A stretch of DNA of 64,000 bases, taken from positions 735,833 through 799,832 of the forward strand of contig CAVTSA010000004.1 of NCBI GenBank assembly GCA_963737225.1. Direction: 5' to 3'. Positions 1 through 8,854 of this stretch are shown here, one piece after another. The notes beneath the pieces are model-generated. The model did no database searches. It had not been told where the DNA came from and saw only the letters and a program-made list of their open reading frames with translations. The first letter of the stretch is position 1. Every line of letters begins with the position of its first letter. The translations under genes were made by a program, and so were the position numbers. The DNA is from CAVTSA01 sp963737225. Lineage in GTDB: Bacteria; Chloroflexota; Dormibacteria; Dormibacterales; Dormibacteraceae.

Positions 1-56
1 ACCGGGCGCGCCAGGGCCAGCGCCCGCACGAGCGGCCGTCCCCGGAACCCTGCCAT
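1..56 (-). CDS. cydC: CydC N-terminus (partial, runs off left edge)
   Basis: The reverse strand has an ATG overlapping the cydD stop codon as ATGA, opening a frame MAGFRGRPLVRALALARP that leaves the window. In cyd operons the partner half-transporter CydC normally follows CydD, and the 4-base overlap implies translational coupling. Only 18 residues are visible, so the identity rests on position, not on domain content. Confidence 0.5.
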   Translation of the reverse strand, partial: MAGFRGRPLVRALALARP

Positions 57-1804
57 CACGGCGCGCTCGGGGCGCCGGACATCGCGCCAAATCGCGGAGC
101 GACCACGTCGACCACGCGCCCCGCGTCCATCACGGCGACCAGGTCGACCTCGGCGGTGGCCGGCAGGTGATGCGCGATCAGGATCACCGTCCGCCCGGCC
201 CCGAGTCGCCGCAGAGACTGCAAGACCGACTCCTGGCAAGCCGCATCGAGATGGGAGGTGGGCTCGTCCAGGATCAGCACCGGCGCCTCCTTCAGGTAGG
301 CGCGGGCCAGCGCCAGCCGCTGGCGCTCGCCGCCGCTCAACCGGGCGCCGTCTTCGCCGATCGGCGTGGCGTACCCGGCCGGCAGCGCCTCGATGAACGC
401 ATGCGCCTGCGCCGCGCGCGCCGCGGCTACGACCTCACCATCGGTGGCCTGGGGCTTCGCCAGCCGGATGTTGTCCGCGACCGAGCCGTGGAACAGGGAA
501 GGATGCTGTGGCACCCACGCGATGCGGGAACGCCACTGTCCGGGGTCGAGGTCGCCAAGCGGGACTCCTCCGACCTCGACCCGTCCCGCGGCCGGTTCCA
601 CGAAGCGCAGCAGCAGGTTGACGACCGTCGTCTTCCCGGCCCCGGTGGGGCCGACCAGGGCCAATGTCTGGCCCTGAGCCACCTCCAATGAGCACCGATC
701 GAGGGCCGCGCGTCCTTCGTAGATGACCTGGACTCCGTCGAGCACCAGGTCGTTGCGTGCCGGGAGGGGAGCGAACCGTCCACGCCGCGCGGGGACCGGC
801 TGACCCAGCAGCGCCTGGATGCGCTGCGCGGCCGCGGCCCCGGCCCTGCCCGCGTGGTATTCCAACGAGAGCTTGCGAAGCGGGAGGAAGAACTCCGGGG
901 CGAGGAGCAGGACCGCCAGGGCGTGGTCGAAGGGCAGGCCGCCGGTCATCACCCGGACGCTGGTCTCGATGGCCACCAGGGCGGTGCCGCCGACGGCCCC
1001 CCATTCGAGGACCAACGAAGCCTGGAACGCGACCCGCAGCACGTCCAGGGTCGCGGCACCATGTCGGGCGCTGGCCGCGCGTATGGTCTCCGCGGCGTCC
1101 GCGGACCGTCCGAACAGCTTGAGCGTGGGGAGGCCCTGGAGCAGGTCCAGCAGGAGCCCGTTGAGCCAGGCCAGCTCCCGCTCCCGGCGCTCGGTGAGGT
1201 CGCGGACCCGGATCCCGATCAGAGCCAGCAGCAGAATGAGGATCGGCCACGCGAAGAGGAGGATCAGCAGCGCCCAGGGGTCCAGTGCGAGGACCAGGAG
1301 GCCCACCATGACGGGGACGACGGCGCTCAGCGCGCGCGCCGGCCAGTAGCGGGTGAAGTAGCCGTCCAGCGCCTCGACGGCCTCGCCGGCGACGTAGACC
1401 AGCTCGCCGGCCCGCTGCCCCCTGACATACAGGGGCCCCAGGTCCACCAGCTTGCGGGCGATCCGACCCCGGAGCCGTTGCTTGACGCCATCGGCTCCCC
1501 GCTGCGCCATCACCTCGGCGGCCCACAGGAGGCCGCCGCGGAGCAGGACCAGCGCCGCCATCAGGAGGATTGGCTCGGTCACCGCGGCCAGTCCCTGCCG
1601 GCCGAGGAAAACGGCCGCCACCACCCGGGCCAGGATCACCGCCAGGGCCAGCCAGCAGGCGGCGGCCGCCGCGCCGAAGCCGGCTGCGAGGACCAGGGAG
1701 GGCGGCGCACGCAGAATCTCTTGCCAGGGATGCCGTTCGGCTGCGCGCCGGCCGTGAGCCGCGTTCGCCGCGGTCACCCGCTCAGCCACCCTGTTCGCAA
1801 TCAT
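56..1804 (-). CDS. cydD: Thiol reductant ABC exporter subunit CydD
   Basis: A 582-residue half-size ABC exporter. Residues about 30-330 form the membrane domain with several hydrophobic spans. The nucleotide-binding domain follows, with Walker A GPTGAGKTT, signature LSGGERQRLALARA and Walker B PVLILDEPTSHLD. CydDC exports cysteine/glutathione to the periplasm or outer face and is needed to assemble cytochrome bd. It lies 81 bases downstream of cydB, and an overlapping start follows for the presumed cydC, so the order is ndh-cydA-cydB-cydD-cydC. The length is normal for CydD (about 580). Assignment as CydD rather than a general lipid/drug exporter depends on the operon context. Confidence 0.9.
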   Translation of the reverse strand: MIANRVAERVTAANAAHGRRAAERHPWQEILRAPPSLVLAAGFGAAAAACWLALAVILARVVAAVFLGRQGLAAVTEPILLMAALVLLRGGLLWAAEVMAQRGADGVKQRLRGRIARKLVDLGPLYVRGQRAGELVYVAGEAVEALDGYFTRYWPARALSAVVPVMVGLLVLALDPWALLILLFAWPILILLLALIGIRVRDLTERRERELAWLNGLLLDLLQGLPTLKLFGRSADAAETIRAASARHGAATLDVLRVAFQASLVLEWGAVGGTALVAIETSVRVMTGGLPFDHALAVLLLAPEFFLPLRKLSLEYHAGRAGAAAAQRIQALLGQPVPARRGRFAPLPARNDLVLDGVQVIYEGRAALDRCSLEVAQGQTLALVGPTGAGKTTVVNLLLRFVEPAAGRVEVGGVPLGDLDPGQWRSRIAWVPQHPSLFHGSVADNIRLAKPQATDGEVVAAARAAQAHAFIEALPAGYATPIGEDGARLSGGERQRLALARAYLKEAPVLILDEPTSHLDAACQESVLQSLRRLGAGRTVILIAHHLPATAEVDLVAVMDAGRVVDVVAPRFGAMSGAPSAP

Positions 1805-1885
1805 CGGTCCCGGCGCATCCGGAGGAGCGGAGCGAGCATCGCCAGGGCGAGCGGGAACGCAGCGATCAACCGTGCCGGGGCCGGG

Positions 1886-2908
1886 TCAGTAGCTGTGATC
1901 GGTGAGCTCCACCTTCCCCCGGAAGATGTACTGGGCCCCGGCCGAGTAGAGCAGCACGAACGGCAAACCGATCGCGGCCATGATCAGCATGACGGTCAGC
2001 GTCAGCGGTGCCGAGGCCGCGTTGGTGACCGTCATGTTGTCGGCGCTTTTGATGCTCGAGACGAGCAGGTTCGGGTACAGACCCGAGGCGATCGCGCCCA
2101 GCAGCAGCGCCAGCATCGCGGCCGAAGAGAAGAAGGCCACGGTTCCCCGGCCCCGGAAGATCATCACCGCAGCCACCAGGAAGGCCACGAACGCGGCGAC
2201 CGGGAACACGAACGGCCACCGCTCCCGTCGGTAGTCCATCACGAGGATGTCGTTCGAGGCCCACACCCAGACGGCCAGGACGGTGGCGGCGACGACCATG
2301 GCGACGAACACCCAGGGGATGGCTCTGCGGACCCGGGCCTGGACGGTGCCCTCGGTCTTGAGATTGAGGTAGAGCGCCCCGTGGAGGGTCAGCATGGCCA
2401 CGGCGGTCAGGCCGAACCAGAGGGCGAACGGGTGCAGGAGATCGAGGACGCTGCCGATCACGATCTGGCCGCTCGAGTTCAGGGGGACGCCGGAGACGAT
2501 GTCTCCGATCGCCACCCCGAGCAGCAGGGCCAGGCCCAGCGACGTGAGGAAGAAGATGAAGTCCCAGATCGAGCGCCAGGCCGGCTCCAGTCGCTTGCTC
2601 CGGAACTCCACCGCGACCGTGCGCAGGATCAGGGCCAGCAGTACCAGGAAGAAGGCCACGTAGAACCCGGAGAAGAGGGCCGCGTAGACCGGAGGGAAGG
2701 CCGCGAAGAGGACCCCGCCGCCGACCACCAGCCAGACCTCGTTGCCGTCCCAGACCGGTCCCACGCTGTTCAGGGACAACCGCCGCTCGCGGTCGTTCCG
2801 CGCGACGAAGGGGTGCAGGATGCCGACACCGAGGTCGAAGCCGTCGAGGATGATGTAGCCGGCGATGATCAGGACGAAGAGGGCGAACCAGAGACTGTTT
2901 AGCCACAT
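1886..2908 (-). CDS. cydB: Cytochrome bd ubiquinol oxidase subunit II
   Basis: A 340-residue integral membrane protein with about eight or nine hydrophobic spans. The N-terminus (MWLNSLWFALFVLIIAGYII) and the following LDGFDLGVGILHPFV motif are characteristic of CydB. With CydA it forms the high-affinity terminal oxidase that reduces O2 to water using quinol without pumping protons. The start lies 15 bases after the cydA stop. Length and motifs are normal. Confidence 0.96.
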   Translation of the reverse strand: MWLNSLWFALFVLIIAGYIILDGFDLGVGILHPFVARNDRERRLSLNSVGPVWDGNEVWLVVGGGVLFAAFPPVYAALFSGFYVAFFLVLLALILRTVAVEFRSKRLEPAWRSIWDFIFFLTSLGLALLLGVAIGDIVSGVPLNSSGQIVIGSVLDLLHPFALWFGLTAVAMLTLHGALYLNLKTEGTVQARVRRAIPWVFVAMVVAATVLAVWVWASNDILVMDYRRERWPFVFPVAAFVAFLVAAVMIFRGRGTVAFFSSAAMLALLLGAIASGLYPNLLVSSIKSADNMTVTNAASAPLTLTVMLIMAAIGLPFVLLYSAGAQYIFRGKVELTDHSY

Positions 2909-2923
2909 GTGAGTGCCACGCTC

Positions 2924-4372
2924 CTAGGCGTCCCCGCCCGAGGAGGCGCGGGCCCGGCCGCGGAAGACCTCGCGGAAGGTGTCCGGCAACTCGGCCGGTG
3001 CGACCTCGATGGTCGATGATGGCCCCTCTCTGATCATGCGGTCGAGCAGGAACAGGAAGAGGGCGAACAGAATCAGGAAGAGGACGCCGAAGGAGATCAG
3101 GGTGAAGAGCACCTCGGGGGTGGTGAGCACCGAGGAGTTCGCGTTCGCCGTCCGCAGCACGTTCCACACCACCCACGGCTGGCGACCGGTCTCCGCCGTC
3201 CACCAGCCTGAGATCGTCGCGACCTCGGTGAGCGGAACGGTGACGATCAGGACCCAGAGCAGCCAGGCCGGCATCACCAGCGGCTGGTAGGTATCCCCCG
3301 GCCCCCATCGCCCACCTCTCCGCCGCCACCAGACGAAGACACCGACGAGGCCGATCACGGGGAACAGGAAGCCGAGGTCGATCATCAGGTGGTACGCCTG
3401 GAACACGACGTTGACCGGCGCCCAGTTGCTCTTGGGGAAGCTGTCGAGCCCGGTGATGGTCGCGTGCGGGTCCTTGTAGGAGAGGATGCTGAGCAGGCAG
3501 GGAACCGGGGCCGGAATCCCTCGCAGCGTCTGATTCTGCTCGTTCACCCAGCCGACCAGGTAGAGGCGGGCGCACGACTGGGACTTGAAGACGCCCTCCA
3601 TGGCCGCGAGCTTCGGAGGTTGGTTGTTGGTGACCTCCACGGCCATGTTCGCGCCGAAGAAGAACATCTGACGAACCGCGAGGACGAAGAACGCGGGCAG
3701 GGCGACGGCGAGGTTGCGGGCCGCGAATTCCAGGTGCCTCCGCTTGAGCAGGTACCAGGCGCTGACCGACATCACCAGCGCCGTACCGATCATCCAGGAG
3801 GCCACGAAGGTGTGCAGCAGGCGGGGCCAGAAAGACGCAGTCCAGACCACCTGCCAGAAGTTGGTCATCACGGCCTGCATGCCCCACTGGGAGCTGTGCA
3901 CCACGAAGCCCGCGGGGGTCTGCATCCAGGAGTTCGCCATCAGGATCCAGATCGCGCTGAAGTGGGCGCCGAACGTGACCAGGAAGGTCGCGATCAGCCA
4001 CATCCGGGGGCCGAGGCGTGATCCGCCAAAGAGCAGCAGGCCGAGGAACCCCCCCTCGAGGAAGAAGGCGAAGACCCCCTCCGCCGCCAGCAGGCTCCCG
4101 AAGACGTTGCCCACGAACGCCGAGTACTGAGACCAGTTCATCCCGAACGCGAACTCCTGGACGATGCCGGTCGCGACTCCCAGCGAGAAGACCAGCCCGT
4201 AGACCCGCACCCAGAAGAAGGAGGACTGTCGCCAGACCGGATCCTTGGTTCTGAGGTACTTCCACCCCATCCAGGTCAGCAGGATGCCGAGCCCCATCGA
4301 GATCGGCGGGAAGATGAAATGGAAGCTGGCCGTCAGCGCGAATTGATAGCGCGAGAGGAGCTCGGCGCTCAT
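2924..4372 (-). CDS. cydA: Cytochrome bd ubiquinol oxidase subunit I
   Basis: 482 residues starting MSAELLSRYQFALTASFHF. The start was chosen because it gives the conserved CydA N-terminus including the haem-ligand histidine in SFHFIFP, and because its ATG overlaps the upstream ndh stop (ATGA). The conserved acidic stretch LLAAEGVFAFFLEGGFLG and the quinol-site GRQPW motif are present. The loop between them is short, so this is the short-Q-loop class. It oxidises quinol and carries the b558, b595 and d haems in the membrane. An open frame extends upstream of this ATG but has no CydA-like sequence. Confidence 0.96.
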   Translation of the reverse strand: MSAELLSRYQFALTASFHFIFPPISMGLGILLTWMGWKYLRTKDPVWRQSSFFWVRVYGLVFSLGVATGIVQEFAFGMNWSQYSAFVGNVFGSLLAAEGVFAFFLEGGFLGLLLFGGSRLGPRMWLIATFLVTFGAHFSAIWILMANSWMQTPAGFVVHSSQWGMQAVMTNFWQVVWTASFWPRLLHTFVASWMIGTALVMSVSAWYLLKRRHLEFAARNLAVALPAFFVLAVRQMFFFGANMAVEVTNNQPPKLAAMEGVFKSQSCARLYLVGWVNEQNQTLRGIPAPVPCLLSILSYKDPHATITGLDSFPKSNWAPVNVVFQAYHLMIDLGFLFPVIGLVGVFVWWRRRGGRWGPGDTYQPLVMPAWLLWVLIVTVPLTEVATISGWWTAETGRQPWVVWNVLRTANANSSVLTTPEVLFTLISFGVLFLILFALFLFLLDRMIREGPSSTIEVAPAELPDTFREVFRGRARASSGGDA

Positions 4373-5799
4373 TTCGGAGTCGGCGCCGCCTCGGCATCGC
4401 CGACAGCGCCAGGCGGCTGGTGAGCGGCTGCGTCCTCCATCACTCGCGTGAAGTCGGAGACGCCGAAGACGCGTCCCCGGCGACTGCCGCCTAACGCCGC
4501 GAACCAGCTCATGAGAGCCGCGAATCGGTTCTGGTACCCGGTCAGGAACGTCATGTGGATCCCCGCCCACATGAGCCAGCCCATACCGCCGCTCAGCTTC
4601 ATTCCCTTGAAGTCCACGATCGCGTGGCCTCGACCGACCATGGCCATGCTTCCCATGTCCACGTAGTGGAACTTCTTGGCCGGTTTGCCGTTCAGCCGGC
4701 GCTTGACGGTGTTGGCGGCGTGCAGTCCTGACTGCATCGCCACCTCGGCAACCCCGGGCAGGTCGTCCAGGCACATCAGGTCGCCGACCACGAAGACCTC
4801 CGGGTGCCCGGGCAGCGTGCAGTCGGGCAGCACCTTGACGCGCCCGGCCCGATCCACCTCCGCCTCCGACTGGTTCGCGAGCAGGCGGCCGAGCGGCGAG
4901 GCGGCGACGCCGGCGGCCCAGATCACCGTCTTGGTGTCGATGTGGTGCGTCTGCCCCGCGTGATCCTTGTAGTCGAGCCCGTCGGCGTCCACGTGCGTCA
5001 CCAGGGCCCCCATCTGGAGCTCGACGCCTTTCGACTCGAGGACGTGGGTGGCGCGCTCCGAAAGCTTGTCGCCGAACGTCGCCAGGGGCTCCTTGCCGCC
5101 GTCCAGGAGCACGACCCGGCAGCTCGTCGGGTCGATCCCCTTGAACTCGCGGCGAAGAGTGTGCTTGGCCTCCTCGCGAATCTGTCCCGACAGCTCGACG
5201 CCGGTAGGGCCGGCGCCGACCACGGCGAACGTCAGCCAGGGCCGGCGCCGGTCGGGCTCGTTGATCATCTCCGCGATCTCGAACGCCCCGAAGATCCGGC
5301 GACCGATCTCCATGGCGTCGTCGACCGTCTTCATGCCCGGCGCGTGGCGCGCCAGCTCATCATGACCGAAGTAGGACGTGCCGGCACCGGTGCCCACGAT
5401 CAGCGAGTCGTACGGCACCTCGTCGAGATCCCCGATGGGCGTCCGCGCTTTCACCACGCGGCGTTCGAGGTCGATGTCCATAACCTCCGCGAGCCGCACG
5501 CGCATGTTGGCCTGGCGACCGAAGATGGCGCGGAAGCTGGGCGCGATGGTGGCCGGGAGCACCACGCCGGTGGCGCACTGATAGAGCATCGGCTGAAAGA
5601 CGTGGTTGGCGGAGCGGTCGATCAGCGTCACCGCCACCGGGACATGGCGCAGGTGGCGCCCGGCGAAGAGCCCGGCGAAGCCGCCGCCGACCAGCACCAC
5701 GCGGTGGACCGACGCGTCCTCGGCTGCAGGTTGCACGGTCGCCTGTTCGCTCCCGGCATCGGGCGCCGCCGCGTCCGCGAGACGCCCGTCGGTGCTCAT
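4369..5799 (-). CDS. ndh: Type II NADH dehydrogenase (NDH-2)
   Basis: A 476-residue FAD flavoprotein. The FAD-binding Rossmann motif VVLVGGGFAGLFAGRHL lies at about residues 34-50 and the NAD-binding motif FAVVGAGPTGVELSGQI near the middle; a VFVVGDL motif closes the FAD site. The C-terminal stretch WAGIHMTFLTGYQNRF is a typical membrane-associating segment. NDH-2 passes electrons from NADH to quinone without proton pumping. It overlaps cydA by 4 bases, so NADH oxidation and the bd oxidase form a short non-coupling respiratory chain in one operon. The first 30 residues are low-complexity, which is slightly unusual. Confidence 0.92.
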   Translation of the reverse strand: MSTDGRLADAAAPDAGSEQATVQPAAEDASVHRVVLVGGGFAGLFAGRHLRHVPVAVTLIDRSANHVFQPMLYQCATGVVLPATIAPSFRAIFGRQANMRVRLAEVMDIDLERRVVKARTPIGDLDEVPYDSLIVGTGAGTSYFGHDELARHAPGMKTVDDAMEIGRRIFGAFEIAEMINEPDRRRPWLTFAVVGAGPTGVELSGQIREEAKHTLRREFKGIDPTSCRVVLLDGGKEPLATFGDKLSERATHVLESKGVELQMGALVTHVDADGLDYKDHAGQTHHIDTKTVIWAAGVAASPLGRLLANQSEAEVDRAGRVKVLPDCTLPGHPEVFVVGDLMCLDDLPGVAEVAMQSGLHAANTVKRRLNGKPAKKFHYVDMGSMAMVGRGHAIVDFKGMKLSGGMGWLMWAGIHMTFLTGYQNRFAALMSWFAALGGSRRGRVFGVSDFTRVMEDAAAHQPPGAVGDAEAAPTPK

Positions 5800-6001
5800 G
5801 ATGACCCGGCCCCGATGGCGATCAGCGCGGGCTTCACCGCGCGCACGCCGGGAAAAAGACCGGCGTCGATGGCGTGGAGGGTGCCCGCCTCGTGAGCGCG
5901 CCGGTTCACATCCGGGACCAAGCCGGCGGGGTCCGCACCGAAGCGGTAGGTGCCCGCCTGATGTGCACAGCCGGCCACTCGCTCAGACTCTGCGCGTTCA
6001 T
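5796..6001 (-). pseudogene. GMC-oxidoreductase relic: start region joined to the C-terminal tail
   Basis: A strong Shine-Dalgarno (AGGAAGGAGG, rc of 6010-6019) precedes ATG at 6001, giving MNAQSLSEWP before the frame drifts into non-coding sequence. In the neighbouring frame lies a clear GMC (glucose-methanol-choline) oxidoreductase C-terminus: CAHQAGTYRFGADP, then DVNRRAHEAG and FPGVRAVKPALI. This matches the family's catalytic His and Asn/His tail region. The tail ends in an ATGA overlap with ndh. The best reading is an internal deletion plus frameshift that removed the catalytic body but kept the promoter/RBS and coupling to ndh. A short leader peptide is possible. Confidence 0.6.
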
Positions 6002-6544
6002 GACATCGACCTCCTTCCTGGCCCTCGTCGGAGTGCGCTGCAGCGGGTTTGAGCGATCACCCAGCCTGGGTCCCACCCGACTTCTCACGCAATCACTCGG
6101 CTCGCGTGATTGGTGCCCCTGCCTTGCCGGCAGGTGGACAAATCCCTAGGCCGCCGCCAGACCCAGCACCACCCGTCGATACCGGCAAAAGGGACCAGCA
6201 GCGGACACCGGATCCTGTCGAAGGGTGGAGAAGATGATGTGAGCGACTCTGTTATAGCCGGGCGTCCCCCCAGCCACAGCCAGTACGGCATTCGTGTGAA
6301 TGCTCCCTGGGCCCGAAGTCGCCTGACACCCCGAAGGGCGATATCGATACCGGGCTCGTCGGCGCGCGGCCAGCCATCGAGGATCAGGTCCCATTCGCCC
6401 TGGTAGGCGAAGGCCTGGCGGTCGCAGAGGGTGCGCAGCTGAGGTCAGCCGCCCACAAGCGGGCCGGCCCTGGTTTGGCACGACGCCGACGCCATCGATG
6501 CCTTTCGGGCCGGAGGTCGGGGAGCCGGGCCGCGGTCGACCGGT
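6002..6544. other. Intergenic region, no gene seen
   Basis: Divergent spacer between the ndh-cyd operon and the plus-strand aldehyde dehydrogenase. No open frame shows recognisable protein character. The ribosome-binding site of the minus-strand relic is at 6010-6019. Confidence 0.5.
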
Positions 6545-6555
6545 GGTAGTCTCAC
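6545..6555 (+). promoter_or_regulatory. GGTAGTCTCAC motif upstream of the first aldehyde dehydrogenase
   Basis: The 11-mer GGTAGTCTCAC lies 63 bases before the start codon. The identical 11-mer occurs, correctly oriented, upstream of the second aldehyde dehydrogenase (11430-11440). TAGTCT fits a TANNNT-type -10 hexamer, so this may be a shared promoter or a regulator site. Confidence 0.45.
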
Positions 6556-6618
6556 ATGCGATTACTGGGCCCATGTTGGACCCGTCCGATCACGGATTGG
6601 ACCCAGGAGGAGGCCTCC

Positions 6619-8118
6619 ATGGCGACATCGATCGAGCAGCCTGCCACCCGTCCCCTGCTCCCCGAGGTAACCGGGTTCCTGGGACGCACGCCGACCATGT
6701 TGGTGGGCGGAACGTGGGTCCCGGCAGCGTCCGGGGAGACCTTCGCGACGCACAATCCCGCCGACGGATCAGTCCTTGCGGAGCTGCCGGCCGGTGACCG
6801 CGAGGACGTCGATCGTGCCGTAGCAGCGGCGCGGGCCGCCTTCGAAACCGGCCCGTGGAGCCGCTTCACGCCGGCGGACCGGGGGCGCGCACTCTGGCGT
6901 CTTGGGGATCTCCTCAACGAGCACGCCGAAGAGCTCGCTCAGTTGGAAACCTTGGACAACGGCAAGCCGCTCGTCGCGGCGCGTGGCGACGTCGCCAGCA
7001 GCGCCGACATGATGCGGTACATGGCGGGGTGGGCGACCAAGATCAACGGCGAAACCATTCCCTTCGGCCCGCCGGAGGCGGTCCACGCGTACACGCGCCG
7101 CGAACCGGTCGGGGTGGCGGGGCAGATCATCCCCTGGAACTTCCCTCTCTCGATGGCCTCCTGGAAGGTCGCTCCCGCCCTTGCCACCGGCTGCGTCGTG
7201 GTCCTGAAGCCGGCGGAACAGACCCCGCTCACCGCGCTCCGGCTCGGCGAGCTGTCGCTTGAAGCCGGGATCCCGGAGGGCGTGATCAACGTGGTCACCG
7301 GCTTCGGCGAGACCGCGGGCGCCGCGATCGCCGCGCACCCTGGCGTGGACAAGGTCGCCTTCACCGGGTCGACCGAGGTCGGACGGCTGATCGTCCAGGC
7401 CGCCACCGGCAATCTGAAGAAGGTCTCGCTCGAGCTGGGCGGGAAGTCCCCCAACATCGTGCTCGCGGATGCCGATCTCGAGGCGGCGATTCGGGGCGCG
7501 GCCAGAGCCATCTTCAACAATGCGGGTCAGGTCTGCGTCGCCGGCTCCAGGCTCTTTGTCCAGCAGGGCGTGTTCGACAAGGTCCTCTCCGGTGTCGCCG
7601 ACAACGCCGAGAGGATCAAGCTCGGGCCCGGACTGGCCGACGGCACCCAGATGGGGCCGCTGGTCTCCGAAGAGCAGCTGCAGCGGGTCACCGGGTACCT
7701 CGACACGGGCCGCGCCGAAGGGGCGACCGCCGCGACCGGTGGCAAGCGCCACGGAGAGGTCGGCTACTTCGTCGAGCCGACCATCTTCACCGACGTCACC
7801 GAGAACATGCGAATCGTCCGCGAAGAGATCTTCGGGCCCGTCGTGACGGCGATCCCCTTCAAGGATCTGGATGAGATCGCGGCGCACGCCAACGACACGG
7901 TCTATGGGCTGGCAGCCGGCATCTGGACCCGCGACATCTCGAAGGCCCATCGCCTGGCCGCCAAGCTGAAGGCGGGAACCGTCTGGGTGAACGGCTACGG
8001 TGGCGGCGACGCGGCGACTCCCTTCGGCGGGTTCAAGCAGAGCGGGTGGGGCCGCGAGAAGGGCGAGCAGGGCCTCGAGCTCTACACGGAGACGAAGTCC
8101 GTCATCGTCTTCCTTTAA
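6619..8118 (+). CDS. NAD(P)-dependent aldehyde dehydrogenase
   Basis: 499 residues starting MATSIEQPATRPLLPEV. This ATG was chosen because AGGAGGAGG sits 5 bases before it. The ALDH family signature is complete: IIPWNFPLSMASWK for cofactor binding, FTGSTEVGR, ELGGKSPNIV with the general-base Glu, and the catalytic Cys in NAGQVCVAGSRL. It oxidises aldehydes to carboxylic acids in the cytoplasm; the substrate cannot be read from sequence (betaine-aldehyde/phenylacetaldehyde-like class). It is closely similar to the second enzyme at 9894-11393 and shares its upstream motif, so the two may respond to one signal. Confidence 0.93.
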   Translation: MATSIEQPATRPLLPEVTGFLGRTPTMLVGGTWVPAASGETFATHNPADGSVLAELPAGDREDVDRAVAAARAAFETGPWSRFTPADRGRALWRLGDLLNEHAEELAQLETLDNGKPLVAARGDVASSADMMRYMAGWATKINGETIPFGPPEAVHAYTRREPVGVAGQIIPWNFPLSMASWKVAPALATGCVVVLKPAEQTPLTALRLGELSLEAGIPEGVINVVTGFGETAGAAIAAHPGVDKVAFTGSTEVGRLIVQAATGNLKKVSLELGGKSPNIVLADADLEAAIRGAARAIFNNAGQVCVAGSRLFVQQGVFDKVLSGVADNAERIKLGPGLADGTQMGPLVSEEQLQRVTGYLDTGRAEGATAATGGKRHGEVGYFVEPTIFTDVTENMRIVREEIFGPVVTAIPFKDLDEIAAHANDTVYGLAAGIWTRDISKAHRLAAKLKAGTVWVNGYGGGDAATPFGGFKQSGWGREKGEQGLELYTETKSVIVFL

Positions 8119-8131
8119 GCACCGTAGTCGG

Positions 8132-8199
8132 CCGTTGGTGCACCAATCGCCCATTTGCGGTGCTCAGGATGGGCGGTTGGTGCACCTATCGCCCTTTGC
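8132..8199. repeat. Two copies of a GGTGCACC-centred palindrome
   Basis: Two imperfect direct copies (8132-8158 and 8174-8199) share GTTGGTGCACC, then A or T, then ATCGCCC. Copy one contains the perfect palindrome TTGGTGCACCAA. Copy two (8171-8194) is a 24-bp near-palindrome centred on GGTGCACC. They lie between the convergent ald and padR genes. They could be an operator pair or a bidirectional termination structure. Confidence 0.55.
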
Positions 8200-8228
8200 A
8201 CCTCCCCCGTTGTCTCACCGTCGTGGGG

Positions 8229-8774
8229 TCACTGCAGAGTGGCGACTTCGTTCAGGAAGCGGAGCACCGATCGCACCGCCTCCACCCGCCACAGCACCAG
8301 GACCCGGTCGAAACCGTGCGCTCGGGTCAGCTGCTGCTCGAGACCCTCTCGTTGTGGCTCCAGACGTTCGCGTTGAGCCTGCAGCAGCGGCCCTGTGTCC
8401 CGACCCAGCTGGTCGGACAGCGCAAGCTTCAGCAACAGCGCCGACCGCACGTCGCGAATGTGCGCGACCGGCTCTCTCAGCCACGCATCGACCACCTCAC
8501 GCCCGCGAGCGGTGATCGCGATCAGACGCCGCTGGGGCCCGATCGCACTCCTTTCCTGACCCTGGACCTCGACCAAGCCCTTCTGAGTCAGGCTTTGGAT
8601 CGCCCGGTACACGAGCGGCGTGGGTAGGGACCAGACCCGGCCTACCAATCCGTCAGGCTGCAGCCGTTTGGCCAGTGCGAACCCGTGTTCCGATCGCTGT
8701 TCGAGCAACCCGAGCACGGCCCACTCGCCATTCGTCGAAGGGGTCCCATACGGCGCGACTCGGCCTTCCACCAC
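8229..8774 (-). CDS. PadR family transcriptional regulator
   Basis: About 181 residues from a GTG start (8774 or 8771); a TTG two codons further upstream is also possible, and no start has a convincing ribosome-binding site. The N-terminal winged helix (EWAVLGLLEQRSEHGFALAK, then PLVYRAIQSLTQKGLVEVQG) matches PadR proteins, followed by a helical dimerisation tail. PadR proteins are usually repressors answering to phenolics, drugs or stress. Its position between two aldehyde dehydrogenases makes those genes candidate targets. Confidence 0.8.
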   Translation of the reverse strand: MVEGRVAPYGTPSTNGEWAVLGLLEQRSEHGFALAKRLQPDGLVGRVWSLPTPLVYRAIQSLTQKGLVEVQGQERSAIGPQRRLIAITARGREVVDAWLREPVAHIRDVRSALLLKLALSDQLGRDTGPLLQAQRERLEPQREGLEQQLTRAHGFDRVLVLWRVEAVRSVLRFLNEVATLQ

Positions 8775-8854
8775 GGGCAACGATAGTTCACCGCCCTCCG
8801 CTTGGACCCTGGCGACGCGCCTTCGACCAGACCCGAAGCCCGGTTGCTGGCGTC

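Noticed and set aside
854..2902. Long plus-strand open frame of 682 codons
   Set aside because: Opposite-strand shadow of cydD and cydB; low-complexity Arg/Gln/Asp composition typical of high-GC antisense frames.
1866..4397. Long minus-strand open frame of 843 codons
   Set aside because: Alternative frame of cydB/cydA, rich in Arg/Pro/Gly with no membrane segments or motifs.
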